Part shown: positions 18,408-27,559 of the stretch, in pieces | How the letters are laid out: every line of letters begins with the position of its first letter | How positions within the stretch are numbered: the stretch's first letter is position 1 | NCBI RefSeq assembly: GCF_003096815.1 | Contig: NZ_QENY01000003.1 | Span: forward strand, 62,001-126,000 | Source of the DNA: Hallella colorans | Lineage (GTDB): Bacteria > Bacteroidota > Bacteroidia > Bacteroidales > Bacteroidaceae | Direction: 5' to 3' | DNA length: 64,000 nucleotides | Notes under the pieces: model-generated | Told to the model about the DNA's origin: nothing | Database searches by the model: none | Seen by the model: the letters and a program-made list of their open reading frames with translations, nothing else | Translations under genes and position numbers: made by a program

Positions 18408-20294
18408 TCATGTTGTGATGTTTTCGTCGCTTGCGGATATTTGTGTTTCTGCGTTTGTTTTCCTTTGATTTTCAAAGTGTTTTATTATTGTTTTGGCCTT
18501 TGATGGACCAACGATGGTAGCAAGTTGCTCAAGTGTTGCTACCTTAATGTTACTAATTGATTTAAAGCTTTTTATAAGTGATTTCTTTGTTTGTGGACCT
18601 ATTCCTTTTATGTCATCAAGCTCGGAGTGCAGTGCATGTTTTGATCTCTTGTCTCGATGGAATGTTATTGCATATCGGTGCACTTCGTCTTGTATTTGCG
18701 TCAAGGCGTGAAAAAGCTCTGAATCTGGCTTTAATCCAATCACCTTGGGAGGCCATCCATACAGCAACTCGTTGGTTCGATGGTGGTCGTCTTTGGCCAG
18801 TCCGGCGATCGGGATGTCCAGTTTAAGTTCTTTTTCAACCACATCTCTCACCACGTCCATTTGTCCTTTGCCACCATCGGTGATGATGAGGTCGGGTAGG
18901 GCGACCTCTTCGGCTATCATTCTGCTGTATCTGCGGCGTACCACTTCTTGCATGGATGCGTAGTCGTCAGGTCCTGTCACGGTCTTGATGTTGTATTTAC
19001 GGTAGTCTTTTTTGGATGGTTTCATGCCCTTGTAGACCACGCATCCTGCTACGGCGTCGGTTCCGGAGATGTTCGAGTTGTCAAAACATTCTATATGGTA
19101 TGGCAGTTTGGGTAGTCCCAATTTCTCTTGCAATTCTTTCATTAAGCGGGTTTGCTTCTGCTCAACGTTTAGTTTTTCCACGCGTTTCAGACGATCGAAC
19201 TTATACTGTTTCGCGTTCATTTGCGACAGGTCCAGCAAGTGTTTTTTGTCTCCTCGTTGTGGGACAAACAAGTCTGCGTCTTTGATTTTCCATTCCATCT
19301 CAAAGGGCACGACTATCTCTTTGGCCTTGCTGTCAAATCTATAGCGTATCTCTGGAATGGCCTGTGTGAGAATGTCCTCGTCTGTTTCGTCTAATTTGCG
19401 TTTGTACTCATAGGTAAAACTTTGGTTGATGGTGCCATTTTTTACGTGCAAATAGTTTACGAAGGCTATTTTTTTACTGTCGTCCTCGGTTATTGTAAAT
19501 ACGTCCACGTCTTGTATGGTATAGCTTACCACCTCCACCTTGGCTACAAATTCTTTCAAGAGTAGGTAGCGTTGTTTGAGTCGGTCGGCCTCTTCAAATT
19601 TTAGTTCCGACGCTTTTTTCATCATTCTTTCATATACCCAGTCGCTTAATTGCCTTGTATTTCCTTTTAAAACCTCTTTGGCTTGCCTGATGTTTTCATT
19701 GTACTCTTCATGGCTTTGTTTGCCGATGCAGCATGCGTCGCAGTTGTGTATGTGATATTCTAAGCATGGGCGATATCTGTTTTCCTTTATACCTTCGGGC
19801 GTGATGGGTTGTTTGCATCGTCTGGGTTTAAACACTTTGTTGATGAGTTCGAGCACGTTGTACATGGCAGTGATGTGTGGATATGGGCCGAAAAACGTGC
19901 CATGCTTACGGTTTATGGTTCGCGTTTTGAAGATTCTTGGGAAGTGTTCTTTTGTGACACAAATGCTGGGGTAGGTTTTGCCGTCTTTCAACAGCACGTT
20001 ATAACGTGGGTTGTATTTTTTGATAAGTGAGTTTTCGAGTAGCAAAGCATCTTCCTCTGAGTTGACAACAGTATATGTTATGTCATGTATTTTGCTTACA
20101 AGGACCTTTGTTTTAAATCTGTCCACCTCTTTGTGGAAGTAGGTTGACACTCTGCTTTTTAGTTTTTTGGCTTTGCCTACATATATGATAACATGTTCTT
20201 TGTCGTAGAATTGATAGCTGCCAGGTAGCTCTGGCATATTCAGTACCACGCTCTTTAGATAGTTCAAACGTTTTTCATTTTCTTCCCTTGTCAT
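18408..20294 (-). CDS. uvrC: Excinuclease ABC subunit C
   Basis: Nucleotide excision repair nuclease that incises both sides of a UvrB-bound lesion. The 628-residue protein has an N-terminal GIY-YIG domain (LPGSYQFYDKEHVIIYVGKAK, split by one residue from the usual form) and a cysteine cluster CLEYHIHNCDACC. A UVR helix lies near KASELKFEEADRLKQRY. The RNase-H-like C-terminal nuclease has ECFDNSNISGTDAVAG and DLIITDGGKGQM, and tandem HhH motifs end the protein (DDIKGIGPQTKKSLI, LATIVGPSKAKTI). Its start is preceded by a parS-like site at about 40 bp. Confidence 0.96.
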   Translation of the reverse strand: MTREENEKRLNYLKSVVLNMPELPGSYQFYDKEHVIIYVGKAKKLKSRVSTYFHKEVDRFKTKVLVSKIHDITYTVVNSEEDALLLENSLIKKYNPRYNVLLKDGKTYPSICVTKEHFPRIFKTRTINRKHGTFFGPYPHITAMYNVLELINKVFKPRRCKQPITPEGIKENRYRPCLEYHIHNCDACCIGKQSHEEYNENIRQAKEVLKGNTRQLSDWVYERMMKKASELKFEEADRLKQRYLLLKEFVAKVEVVSYTIQDVDVFTITEDDSKKIAFVNYLHVKNGTINQSFTYEYKRKLDETDEDILTQAIPEIRYRFDSKAKEIVVPFEMEWKIKDADLFVPQRGDKKHLLDLSQMNAKQYKFDRLKRVEKLNVEQKQTRLMKELQEKLGLPKLPYHIECFDNSNISGTDAVAGCVVYKGMKPSKKDYRKYNIKTVTGPDDYASMQEVVRRRYSRMIAEEVALPDLIITDGGKGQMDVVRDVVEKELKLDIPIAGLAKDDHHRTNELLYGWPPKVIGLKPDSELFHALTQIQDEVHRYAITFHRDKRSKHALHSELDDIKGIGPQTKKSLIKSFKSISNIKVATLEQLATIVGPSKAKTIIKHFENQRKTNAETQISASDENITT

Positions 20295-20335
20295 ATACTT
20301 GTTTTCCTTTTATACACTGCTGTTGTCGTGAAAAT

Positions 20336-20351
20336 TGTTTCACGTGGAACG
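20336..20351. promoter_or_regulatory. parS-like centromere site (14/16)
   Basis: The 16-mer TGTTTCACGTGGAACG matches the ParB-binding consensus TGTTTCACGTGAAACA at 14 of 16 positions. It lies in the 405-bp gap between uvrC and apt. A second, better site is 950 bp away. Apart from this site and the apt terminator, the gap holds only AT-rich sequence. Confidence 0.6.
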
Positions 20352-20624
20352 TTTTTGCCTTTTGTAATTTTGAAATTCTTTCTTTATGTTTTTCTAATGT
20401 GTTTTTAGCTTGCCCAAATCTGAATGGTCTTGACATGCAAATATAGCTATAATGTATTCTCTTTGCAATGTTTTGGCTGTTATAATTTTATAAAATTGAG
20501 AAATGCGTGGCGGTTGAACTCAATTGCAAGAACATGTTTTTATACGTTTAATGGAAATGTCCTTGTAAGAGTTTGTTTTGCCTAAGGTATACCGTGTGAA
20601 GAATGTAGGATCTTCGTGTAAATG

Positions 20625-20655
20625 AAAAACCCCACGGTTCAAATTGGCCGTGGGG
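20625..20655 (-). terminator. Terminator after apt
   Basis: An 8-bp GC-rich stem (CCCCACGG at 20630-20637 with CCGTGGGG at 20648-20655) is followed on the minus strand by a run of five T. It lies 45 bp downstream of the apt stop. Confidence 0.8.
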
Positions 20656-20699
20656 ATCTGTTTCCTTTTTTGCAAGGTAGGGTGCGTGTCCTTGAATGA

Positions 20700-21230
20700 T
20701 TAGAATTTAAGAAGACTGGTTATCTCAATATCTGGGTCAAAGCTATCACGCGCGTTCGGAAACTCCGTGTTAAGCTCTATGATGAAATTGCAATAAATTT
20801 TCTTTGGATGGAATTTCTTTACTAATTTACATGCCGCTTTCATTGTTCCGCCCGTTGCTAAAAGGTCGTCGTGCAGTAATATTACATCATCTTCTGTTAT
20901 GGCATCTTTGTGAATTTCGATGGTGTCCATGCCGTATTCTTTGGCGTAGCTTTCCTGAATGGTCTCGCAAGGCAGCTTTCCGGGCTTGCGGCAAAGCACT
21001 ACTCCGGCGTTCAAATGGTAGGCTACGGCTGAGCTCATCACAAATCCTCGACTCTCAATGCCAACAATTTGGGTGATGCCTTTGTCCTTATAAATGTTTA
21101 CCAATTCATCACTCATGAGCTTTAAACACTGCTGATTTTTAAACAATGTGCTCACATCTCTAAAAATTACGCCTTTGATTGGCCAATCTGGAATACATCT
21201 CAGATGATTTAATAAAATTTGATTATTCAC
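20700..21230 (-). CDS. apt: Adenine phosphoribosyltransferase
   Basis: Purine salvage enzyme converting adenine and PRPP to AMP. The 176-residue protein contains the family opening PDWPIKGVIFRDV, GIESRGFVMSSAVAYHL, the flexible-loop region and the PRPP-binding motif VILLHDDLLATGGTMKAA. The start codon appears to be GTG at 21230 (GTG AAT AAT CAA), since no upstream in-frame ATG fits the family. It sits between mnmG and uvrC with parS-like sites on both sides. Confidence 0.95.
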   Translation of the reverse strand: MNNQILLNHLRCIPDWPIKGVIFRDVSTLFKNQQCLKLMSDELVNIYKDKGITQIVGIESRGFVMSSAVAYHLNAGVVLCRKPGKLPCETIQESYAKEYGMDTIEIHKDAITEDDVILLHDDLLATGGTMKAACKLVKKFHPKKIYCNFIIELNTEFPNARDSFDPDIEITSLLKF

Positions 21231-21287
21231 GTTTATCGTTCTTTTTAGATATTAATTCGTTGCTTGATAAGGGCTTAATCGCATCTT

Positions 21288-21303
21288 TGTTTCACGTGAA
21301 ACC
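21288..21303. promoter_or_regulatory. parS centromere site (15/16)
   Basis: The 16-mer TGTTTCACGTGAAACC differs from the palindromic ParB-binding parS consensus only in its last base. It lies in the 238-bp gap between apt and mnmG. Chance occurrence of a 15/16 match in a 64-kb window is very small. A lone GGGCTTAATCGCAT, like one 22-bp array unit, abuts it at about 21271-21284. Confidence 0.8.
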
Positions 21304-21468
21304 GTATTGCCCATTCATTGTCGACAGCTTGAACTTTATTTAATTAATTGATGACAATCAATAGAAAAATCGTATTCCTCCCATCAATATGAATTTGTGT
21401 TGACAATAGAATATAGGGTTTTGCTTGTGATTATATTTTTTCGTTGGTTGCTTTATGCTTAAAAGGCT

Positions 21469-23340
21469 TCATCGACCCAGCAGTACCAATAACACGTTAA
21501 TGTCACTTGGAGATACGCCCGGTATTCGGCTGGCCTGTCCTAATGTATCAGGATTTATATGTTCAAGTTTTTGCCTTCCTTCGGTACTAATCTCCTTGAG
21601 CTGACTATAGTCAAAATGCCCTTTTATCTTTATATCTTCCAATCGGTGCATTTTGTCCGCAATCATACGTTCGCGCTCAATATAGCCTTTATATTTGATT
21701 CGTATTTCCGCACCCTCGCTAATCTCTTCTTTTCTGTTTTCTGGCTCATTCATCATCTCCTTTAGTGTGGGAATGACGGTTGAAAGCATTGTCATCGTGA
21801 TTTGTGGCCGGCCTATCAAGTCGGATATTTTACATCCCATGCGTAGTGGGGTAGTACCGATTGCTTCTAATGCCGAGTTTATTTCTTTTGGTTTTACCGA
21901 TGTCTCATCGCAGAATTTGACGAGTCTGCCAATAGCGTTTTTCTTTTGCAGCCACCAGTCTAAGCGTTCTTGTGTGGCCAATCCGATGTTGTAGGCTTTT
22001 TCTGTAAGTCGTGCGTCGGCGTCGTCTTGGCGTAAAAGTATGCGATATTCTGCTCTCGAGGTGAACATTCTGTATGGTTCGTCTACGCCTTTTGTAACGA
22101 GGTCATCGATTAAAACACCGATATAACTCTCGTCTCTTTTCATTATAAAAGGATCGTTTCCCGAACAAAACATTGCGGCGTTAATACCTGCAACTATTCC
22201 CTGTCCGCCCGCCTCTTCGTATCCCGTGGTCCCATTCACTTGGCCGGCCATGAATAACCCTTTGATAATTTTAGATTCAAGCGAGTGCTTTAGTTGCGTA
22301 GGGTCAAAATAATCGTATTCTATTGCGTAGCCTGCGCGATAAATCTTGGCATCCCGCAAGGCGGGTATTTTGTGCAGGGCTCTAAGTTGTGTCTCGATGG
22401 GCATTGACGAAGAGAAGCCGTTGAGGTACATCTCGTTGGTGTCTTCGCCTTCTGGTTCTATAAAAAGAGGGTGTTGGTCTTTGTCGGGAAAGGTTACGAG
22501 CTTTGTCTCGATAGATGGGCAATAACGTGGCCCGGTGGACTGAATTTGCCCGTTGTATAAAGGAGAGTTGGCAAGGTCGGCACGCAAAATTTCATGCACG
22601 GCGCTGTTGGTGTCGCATGTCCAGCATGGGAGTTGCTTCAAGGTGGGGGGCATACCAAGGTAGCTGAAAGTGTGAAACTCGTTATCCCCAGGCTGCATCA
22701 CCGTGTCTTCAAAGTGGATGCTTCGTTTGTCAAGCCTTAAAGGGGTACCTGTTTTCATACGGGCGGAGCGTATTCCCCAATAGGATATTGATTCTGAAAA
22801 ATGTGGAACGGCAGGCTCCGCGCATCTGCCTCCGGGATATTTATGATGCCCAATATGCATCAATCCGTTAAGAAAAGTGCCAGCCGTGACAACTATTGCC
22901 TTGGCCATTATGTTCACGCCCCATATTGTTTTTACGCCGATTGCCTCACCGTTTTTCACTAACAGTTGGTCCGCTTGGTCTTGCCAGATGTCAAGATTGG
23001 GGGTTCGGTCGAGTACGCGTCGCCACTCTACGATAAATTTTTCTCGGTCGCATTGAGCGCGTGGCGACCATACGGCAGGTCCCTTTCCTTTGTTGAGCAT
23101 CCTAAATTGTATGGAGGTGGCGTCGGTAACCTTACCCATGTTACCTCCCAAGGCGTCTATTTCTCTGACGATTTGACCTTTGGCGATACCACCGACGGCA
23201 GGGTTGCAACTCATCTGTGCGACCTTGTTCATATCCATAGTGACCAAGCACGTCTTGGCTCCCATGTTTGCCGCTGCCGTGGCGGCCTCGCAACCAGCGT
23301 GTCCACCCCCTATGACGATGACGTCATAATCAAATTTCAT
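21469..23340 (-). CDS. mnmG: tRNA uridine-5-carboxymethylaminomethyl modification enzyme MnmG (GidA)
   Basis: FAD enzyme that, with MnmE, installs the cmnm5 group on U34 of certain tRNAs. It has 623 residues from [20 protein letters not shown], whose GGGHAG is the FAD dinucleotide motif. Further signatures are [36 protein letters not shown] and [22 protein letters not shown] precedes a C-terminal helical domain. A longer in-frame reading to 23553 would begin upstream of the promoter and lacks family similarity. It heads the minus-strand cluster and is divergent from frdC. mnmG is often close to oriC. Confidence 0.97.
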   Translation of the reverse strand: MKFDYDVIVIGGGHAGCEAATAAANMGAKTCLVTMDMNKVAQMSCNPAVGGIAKGQIVREIDALGGNMGKVTDATSIQFRMLNKGKGPAVWSPRAQCDREKFIVEWRRVLDRTPNLDIWQDQADQLLVKNGEAIGVKTIWGVNIMAKAIVVTAGTFLNGLMHIGHHKYPGGRCAEPAVPHFSESISYWGIRSARMKTGTPLRLDKRSIHFEDTVMQPGDNEFHTFSYLGMPPTLKQLPCWTCDTNSAVHEILRADLANSPLYNGQIQSTGPRYCPSIETKLVTFPDKDQHPLFIEPEGEDTNEMYLNGFSSSMPIETQLRALHKIPALRDAKIYRAGYAIEYDYFDPTQLKHSLESKIIKGLFMAGQVNGTTGYEEAGGQGIVAGINAAMFCSGNDPFIMKRDESYIGVLIDDLVTKGVDEPYRMFTSRAEYRILLRQDDADARLTEKAYNIGLATQERLDWWLQKKNAIGRLVKFCDETSVKPKEINSALEAIGTTPLRMGCKISDLIGRPQITMTMLSTVIPTLKEMMNEPENRKEEISEGAEIRIKYKGYIERERMIADKMHRLEDIKIKGHFDYSQLKEISTEGRQKLEHINPDTLGQASRIPGVSPSDINVLLVLLGR

Positions 23341-23360
23341 TCCTGTCTTTGCTTTTTCTG

Positions 23361-23368
23361 CAAAAGTA
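23361..23368 (-). promoter_or_regulatory. -7 box for mnmG
   Basis: TACTTTTG on the minus strand predicts a leader of about 17 bases before the ATG at 23340. Confidence 0.65.
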
Positions 23369-23399
23369 CATAATATTCCTGATTTTTTACCTCTTTTAC

Positions 23400-23430
23400 T
23401 TTGATTTATCACTAAAATATAGTATTTTTG
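23400..23430 (+). promoter_or_regulatory. Promoter of the frdCAB operon
   Basis: A TTTG -33 element (23400-23403) and TATTTTTG -7 box (23423-23430) are separated by 19 bases, the usual Bacteroides spacing. The leader to frdC is long, about 125 bases, and could hold regulation; I see no recognised riboswitch in it. Confidence 0.75.
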
Positions 23431-23559
23431 CGGTCTAAACGTGCGTGAAGAATACCTAAAAGACGGTATTTTTATCATCGTAACGGTTAGGGAAGGAACT
23501 ATCTGCATAACCATTGCCAAACGAAATCTAACAGTTAAATATTTTAAAATCAATCATTT

Positions 23560-24243
23560 ATGTGGTTAATCAATTCTCCAATTGGTAGAAAGGTGGTGAT
23601 GTCGTTGACTGGCATTTGCCTTATTCTATTCCTGACTTTCCACTGTTGCATGAACATTGCGGCTTTTTTTTCGGGAGAAGCCTATAATGTGGTATGTGAA
23701 TTTTTGGGAAGTAACTGGTATGCGATTATTGGAACAGTGGCTCTCGCTGCCTTAGCCGTATGCCATATCATTTATGCTTTCATCCTCACGATGCAAAATC
23801 GGCGTGCCCGTGGCAATCAGCGCTATGAGGTGACAAGCCGTCGTCCAGAGGTCAGTTGGGCGTCTCAGAACATGCTTGTGTTAGGACTGATCATCTTTGT
23901 GGGGCTTTTACTTCACATGTACAATTTCTGGGGCCACATGATGTTTGCCGAATTGGCTGACATTCAAGTGGCACATGATCCTGCCGATGGCTTCGCTTGG
24001 ATACAGGAGACGTTCTCCAATCCGATTTACTCCATTCTTTATCTTGTATGGTTTGCAGCTCTTTGGTTCCACCTCACACATGGCTTTTGGAGCTCTATGC
24101 AGACACTTGGCTTTAGTGGCAAGATTTGGTTGAAGCGCTGGCAGTGTATAGGTGTTGTTTATGTAAGCATCCTTATGGCGATATTCGCATTTCTTGTGCT
24201 CTCTTTTTGGTTAGGATTTGCCCCCAGCATGTGCTGCGCTTGA
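23560..24243 (+). CDS. frdC: Fumarate reductase/succinate dehydrogenase cytochrome b subunit
   Basis: Membrane anchor that passes electrons from menaquinol to the iron-sulfur subunit. The 227-residue protein has five hydrophobic helices. Histidines suitable for two b-type haems are visible in [28 protein letters not shown] and [10 protein letters not shown]. This is the single-subunit, dihaem arrangement known from Wolinella-type fumarate reductases and Bacteroides. It is first in a C-A-B operon. In a fermenting Bacteroidales it would run as a fumarate reductase making succinate; the Sdh label is equally used. Confidence 0.93.
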   Translation: MWLINSPIGRKVVMSLTGICLILFLTFHCCMNIAAFFSGEAYNVVCEFLGSNWYAIIGTVALAALAVCHIIYAFILTMQNRRARGNQRYEVTSRRPEVSWASQNMLVLGLIIFVGLLLHMYNFWGHMMFAELADIQVAHDPADGFAWIQETFSNPIYSILYLVWFAALWFHLTHGFWSSMQTLGFSGKIWLKRWQCIGVVYVSILMAIFAFLVLSFWLGFAPSMCCA

Positions 24244-24284
24244 CCTCCAGTTCACATTTCATAATTAAATATAGACAATTGATT

Positions 24285-26234
24285 ATGTCACCAATAGATT
24301 CTAAAATTCCAGATGGCCCATTGGCCGAGAAATGGACAAATTATAAAGCTCATCAGAAATTGGTTAACCCAGCCAACAAGCGTAAGCTCGATATCATCGT
24401 GGTTGGAACTGGACTTGCTGGTGCCAGCGCTGCTGCGTCACTTGGCGAGATGGGCTTCCACGTTATCAACCTATGTATTCAAGACAGCCCTCGTCGTGCG
24501 CACTCTATCGCAGCACAGGGCGGTATCAATGCGGCAAAAAACTATCAAAATGATGGCGATGCCGTATATCGCCTGTTCTATGACACTATCAAGGGTGGCG
24601 ATTACCGTGCTCGCGAAGCCAATGTTTATCGTTTGGCCGAGGTAAGTGCGGCCATTATCGACCAATGTGTAGCCCAGGGCGTACCTTTCGCCCGTGAGTA
24701 TGGCGGCATGCTTGCCAACCGCTCTTTTGGAGGTGTGCAGGTAAGTCGTACCTTCTATGCTAAGGGACAGACGGGGCAGCAGCTACTCCTTGGAGCCTAT
24801 TCGTCATTGATGAAAGAGGTCAATAATGGCACTGTAGATCTTCATACCCGCACAGAGATGGAAGATATTGTTGTCATTGACGGCCGTGCCCGAGGCATTA
24901 TTGCCAAAAATTTGGTAACTGGCAAGCTCGAACGCTATGCCGGTCATGCCGTGTGCCTTGCCACTGGCGGGTACGGAAACGCCTATTTCCTCTCCACTAA
25001 CGCCATGGGTTGCAATGCCACCGCTGCCGTTCAGGCCTACCGAAAAGGCGCTTATTTTGCCAACCCATGTTTCGTTCAGATACACCCCACGTGCATTCCC
25101 GTGCATGGAGACAAGCAGAGTAAGCTAACGTTGATGTCAGAGTCTCTGCGTAACGACGGCCGTATTTGGGTGCCTAAAAAGATAGAAGACGCAAAGAAAT
25201 TGCAGAGTGGAGAGCTCAAGGGGCGTGACATTCCTGAAGAAGACCGTGATTATTATTTGGAGCGCAGATATCCGGCGTTTGGTAACTTGGTGCCTCGCGA
25301 CGTGGCGTCACGTGCCGCTAAGGAGCGCACAGACCACGGTTTTGGTGTTAACAACACCGGTTTGGCTGTGTTCCTCGATTTTGCTGAGGCCATCGAGCGT
25401 CTTGGCAGGGATCGCGTGGCCGAGCGTTACGGAAACCTATTTGACATGTACGAGGAGATCGTGAACGTCAATCCATACGAGAACCCGATGATGATCTATC
25501 CCGCTATCCATTATACCATGGGCGGCCTTTGGGTTGATTATGAATTGCAGACCTCTATCAAGGGGTTGTTCGCACTTGGAGAATGTAACTTCTCCGATCA
25601 CGGAGCCAACCGCTTAGGAGCATCAGCATTGATGCAAGGACTTAGCGACGGTTACTTCGTCATTCCTTATACTATGCAAAATTACTTGTCAGACCAGATT
25701 ACCGTTCCACGTTTCAGTACCGACCTTCCTGAATTCGAGGAGGCAGAAAAGGGTGTTGATGCAGAAATCGATCGTTTGATGAACAGCAAGTATCATGATG
25801 AGAGCGTCGATTCGCTCCATAAGCGTCTTTATAAAATCCTATGGAATTATGTCGGCATGGCACGTACCGCCGAGGGGCTTAAGAAGGCCATCGAGATGCT
25901 CAAGCAGATGCGTGTTGAGTTTAATGAGCACGTACGCATTCCCGGATCCAAAGAGGGTCTTAATGTTGAGCTTGACAAAGCCATCCACCTTCGCGACTTT
26001 ATCACCATGGGCGAACTTATCGCTTATGACGCGTTGCACCGCAACGAGAGCTGTGGCGGACACTTTCGTGAGGAGAGCAAAACCGAGGAAGGCGAGGCCA
26101 AGCGTGATGATGAAAACTTCATGTACGTTGGTTGTTGGAAATATGGAGGCTCTGATGATGTAGCCCCCGAGCTGATCAAAGAACCCCTGAACTACGAGTA
26201 TATCAAAGTTCAGACCAGAAACTACAAATCATAA
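24285..26234 (+). CDS. frdA: Fumarate reductase/succinate dehydrogenase flavoprotein subunit
   Basis: Catalytic subunit interconverting fumarate and succinate. It has 649 residues from [13 protein letters not shown], with FAD-binding [14 protein letters not shown] and the covalent-FAD histidine in [15 protein letters not shown]. Active-site segments are [18 protein letters not shown] and [33 protein letters not shown] follows. The start at 24285 lies 41 bp after frdC; an in-frame extension reaching into frdC is not credible. It is followed 17 bp later by frdB. Confidence 0.96.
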   Translation: MSPIDSKIPDGPLAEKWTNYKAHQKLVNPANKRKLDIIVVGTGLAGASAAASLGEMGFHVINLCIQDSPRRAHSIAAQGGINAAKNYQNDGDAVYRLFYDTIKGGDYRAREANVYRLAEVSAAIIDQCVAQGVPFAREYGGMLANRSFGGVQVSRTFYAKGQTGQQLLLGAYSSLMKEVNNGTVDLHTRTEMEDIVVIDGRARGIIAKNLVTGKLERYAGHAVCLATGGYGNAYFLSTNAMGCNATAAVQAYRKGAYFANPCFVQIHPTCIPVHGDKQSKLTLMSESLRNDGRIWVPKKIEDAKKLQSGELKGRDIPEEDRDYYLERRYPAFGNLVPRDVASRAAKERTDHGFGVNNTGLAVFLDFAEAIERLGRDRVAERYGNLFDMYEEIVNVNPYENPMMIYPAIHYTMGGLWVDYELQTSIKGLFALGECNFSDHGANRLGASALMQGLSDGYFVIPYTMQNYLSDQITVPRFSTDLPEFEEAEKGVDAEIDRLMNSKYHDESVDSLHKRLYKILWNYVGMARTAEGLKKAIEMLKQMRVEFNEHVRIPGSKEGLNVELDKAIHLRDFITMGELIAYDALHRNESCGGHFREESKTEEGEAKRDDENFMYVGCWKYGGSDDVAPELIKEPLNYEYIKVQTRNYKS

Positions 26235-26251
26235 ATTAAGGAATCAAGACA

Positions 26252-27007
26252 ATGGATAAAAATATTTCATTCACATTGAAAGTATGGCGCCAAAACGGTC
26301 CCACCGCAGAGGGCCATTTTGACTCATTCGAAATGAAGGAGATCTCCGGTGGTACATCCTTCCTCGAAATGTTGGACATCCTCAATGAGCAACTTATCGA
26401 AGACAACAAGGAGCCGTTCGTCTTTGATCATGACTGCCGCGAGGGCATCTGTGGCATGTGTTCTCTCTATATCAATGGACATCCCCACGGACTTGCCCAG
26501 GGAGCCACCACCTGCCAGCTTTACATGCGCCGGTTTAACGATGGCGACGTTATCACCGTGGAACCATGGCGCTCGGCCGCATTCCCTATTATCAAAGATT
26601 GCATGGTAGACCGTTCCGCTTTCGACAAGATTATCGCTGCGGGTGGTTACACCACTGTGCGCACGGGGCAGGCCCAAGACGCCAACAATATCCTCATATC
26701 CAAGCAAAACGCCGACGAGGCTATGGATTGCGCCTCTTGCATAGGTTGCGGCGCATGTGTCGCCGCCTGCAAGAATGGCTCGGCCATGCTTTTCTTGAGC
26801 TCCAAGGTCAGCCAGCTGGCACTTCTTCCACAAGGCCGCCCAGAGGCCGCCCGTCGTGCCAAGAACATGATTGCGAAGATGGAGGAGCTTGGATTTGGCA
26901 ACTGTACCAATACCCGCGCTTGCGAGGCCGAGTGCCCCAAAAACGAGTCTATAGCCAATATAGCCCGTCTTAACCGCGAGTATATTTGCGCAAAGTTGGC
27001 CGATTAG
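26252..27007 (+). CDS. frdB: Fumarate reductase/succinate dehydrogenase iron-sulfur subunit
   Basis: Electron-transfer subunit with three Fe-S clusters. The 251-residue protein has the plant-type [2Fe-2S] cysteines in CREGICGMC and a later TTCQ. The bacterial-ferredoxin cysteines are in CASCIGCGACVAACKNG and in ACEAECPKN. An N-terminal beta-grasp domain starts NISFTLKVWRQNG. It is the last gene of the operon; a strong terminator begins 45 bp downstream. Confidence 0.95.
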   Translation: MDKNISFTLKVWRQNGPTAEGHFDSFEMKEISGGTSFLEMLDILNEQLIEDNKEPFVFDHDCREGICGMCSLYINGHPHGLAQGATTCQLYMRRFNDGDVITVEPWRSAAFPIIKDCMVDRSAFDKIIAAGGYTTVRTGQAQDANNILISKQNADEAMDCASCIGCGACVAACKNGSAMLFLSSKVSQLALLPQGRPEAARRAKNMIAKMEELGFGNCTNTRACEAECPKNESIANIARLNREYICAKLAD

Positions 27008-27051
27008 TTTGACGAGGCTCTTTTAAAGAGATTTTCCCACTATATCAATTT

Positions 27052-27078
27052 AACCGCAAGAGGATTACTCTTGCGGTT
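27052..27078 (+). terminator. Terminator of the frdCAB operon
   Basis: A perfect 11-bp stem (AACCGCAAGAG with CTCTTGCGGTT) with a 5-base loop is followed by ATTTGTTTTC. Confidence 0.85.
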
Positions 27079-27170
27079 ATTTGTTTTCTCAAAAGGCGCC
27101 TTCGCAGCCAATTCAAGTAAGCATTACTCATGCCATATCACCACTAATTAGCTTTATGTACAAATAAAAG

Positions 27171-27204
27171 AAAAAGGATGTGCCATCTGTGGCGCATCCT
27201 TTTC
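27171..27204 (-). terminator. Terminator downstream of the small gene at 27.3 kb
   Basis: A 14-bp stem with one G-T pair (27172-27185 with 27190-27203) and a 4-base loop. On the minus strand it ends in a T-rich tract (CCTTTTTCTTTT); the plus-strand side is also T-rich. Confidence 0.75.
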
Positions 27205-27279
27205 TATATAAGTGCAGAAGGCAGACGTCTTGGGTCTATCTTCTATTAGATGTCTTGAGTGAAGACTATTGGCTCGCTT

Positions 27280-27405
27280 TCATAAGTACCAAACCTCTCC
27301 ACCCATTTCCTCAGTAGGGTTGGTGTCCGGTTCATTGGCAAGAAATTCTTGCTCTTCATAGACACCCGCTAAATCTTTAGGATCTTTTTTCATTTTTGGG
27401 TGCAT
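27280..27405 (-). CDS. Small acidic protein of 41 residues, unknown function
   Basis: ATG at 27405 gives a 41-codon frame opening MHPKMKKDPKDLAGVYEEQ and ending TEEMGGEVWYL; an internal ATG at 27393 would give 37 residues. The product is hydrophilic and acidic, with no cysteine, signal peptide or membrane segment. It has its own well-formed promoter (-33 TTTG and -7 TATATTTG, 20-base spacer) 36 bp upstream and a terminator 76 bp downstream, so it looks like a complete transcription unit. I do not recognise the family. A leader peptide or a regulatory RNA containing a chance frame are alternatives. Confidence 0.6.
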   Translation of the reverse strand: MHPKMKKDPKDLAGVYEEQEFLANEPDTNPTEEMGGEVWYL

Positions 27406-27440
27406 TTAATTGATTATTAACTAAGGTCTTTCGACCATCG

Positions 27441-27472
27441 CAAATATAATCATAATATTTTGAATAACCAAA
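27441..27472 (-). promoter_or_regulatory. Promoter of the small gene at 27.3 kb
   Basis: On the minus strand, TTTG (27469-27472), a 20-base spacer and TATATTTG (27441-27448). This is among the best consensus promoters in the window. Confidence 0.7.
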
Positions 27473-27545
27473 CAAAAAGCTGACACATTAGTTACATTCT
27501 GACATAAAAAACGTTAATCTCTTAATATTTTCGTTTATTTATAAG

Positions 27546-27553
27546 TAACTTTG
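27546..27553 (+). promoter_or_regulatory. -7 box for the THUMP-like methyltransferase gene
   Basis: TAACTTTG ends only 6 bases before the ATG at 27560. The upstream in-frame TTG at 27551 lies inside the box and cannot be the start. The transcript would be almost leaderless. Confidence 0.65.
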
Positions 27554-27559
27554 TCATGT

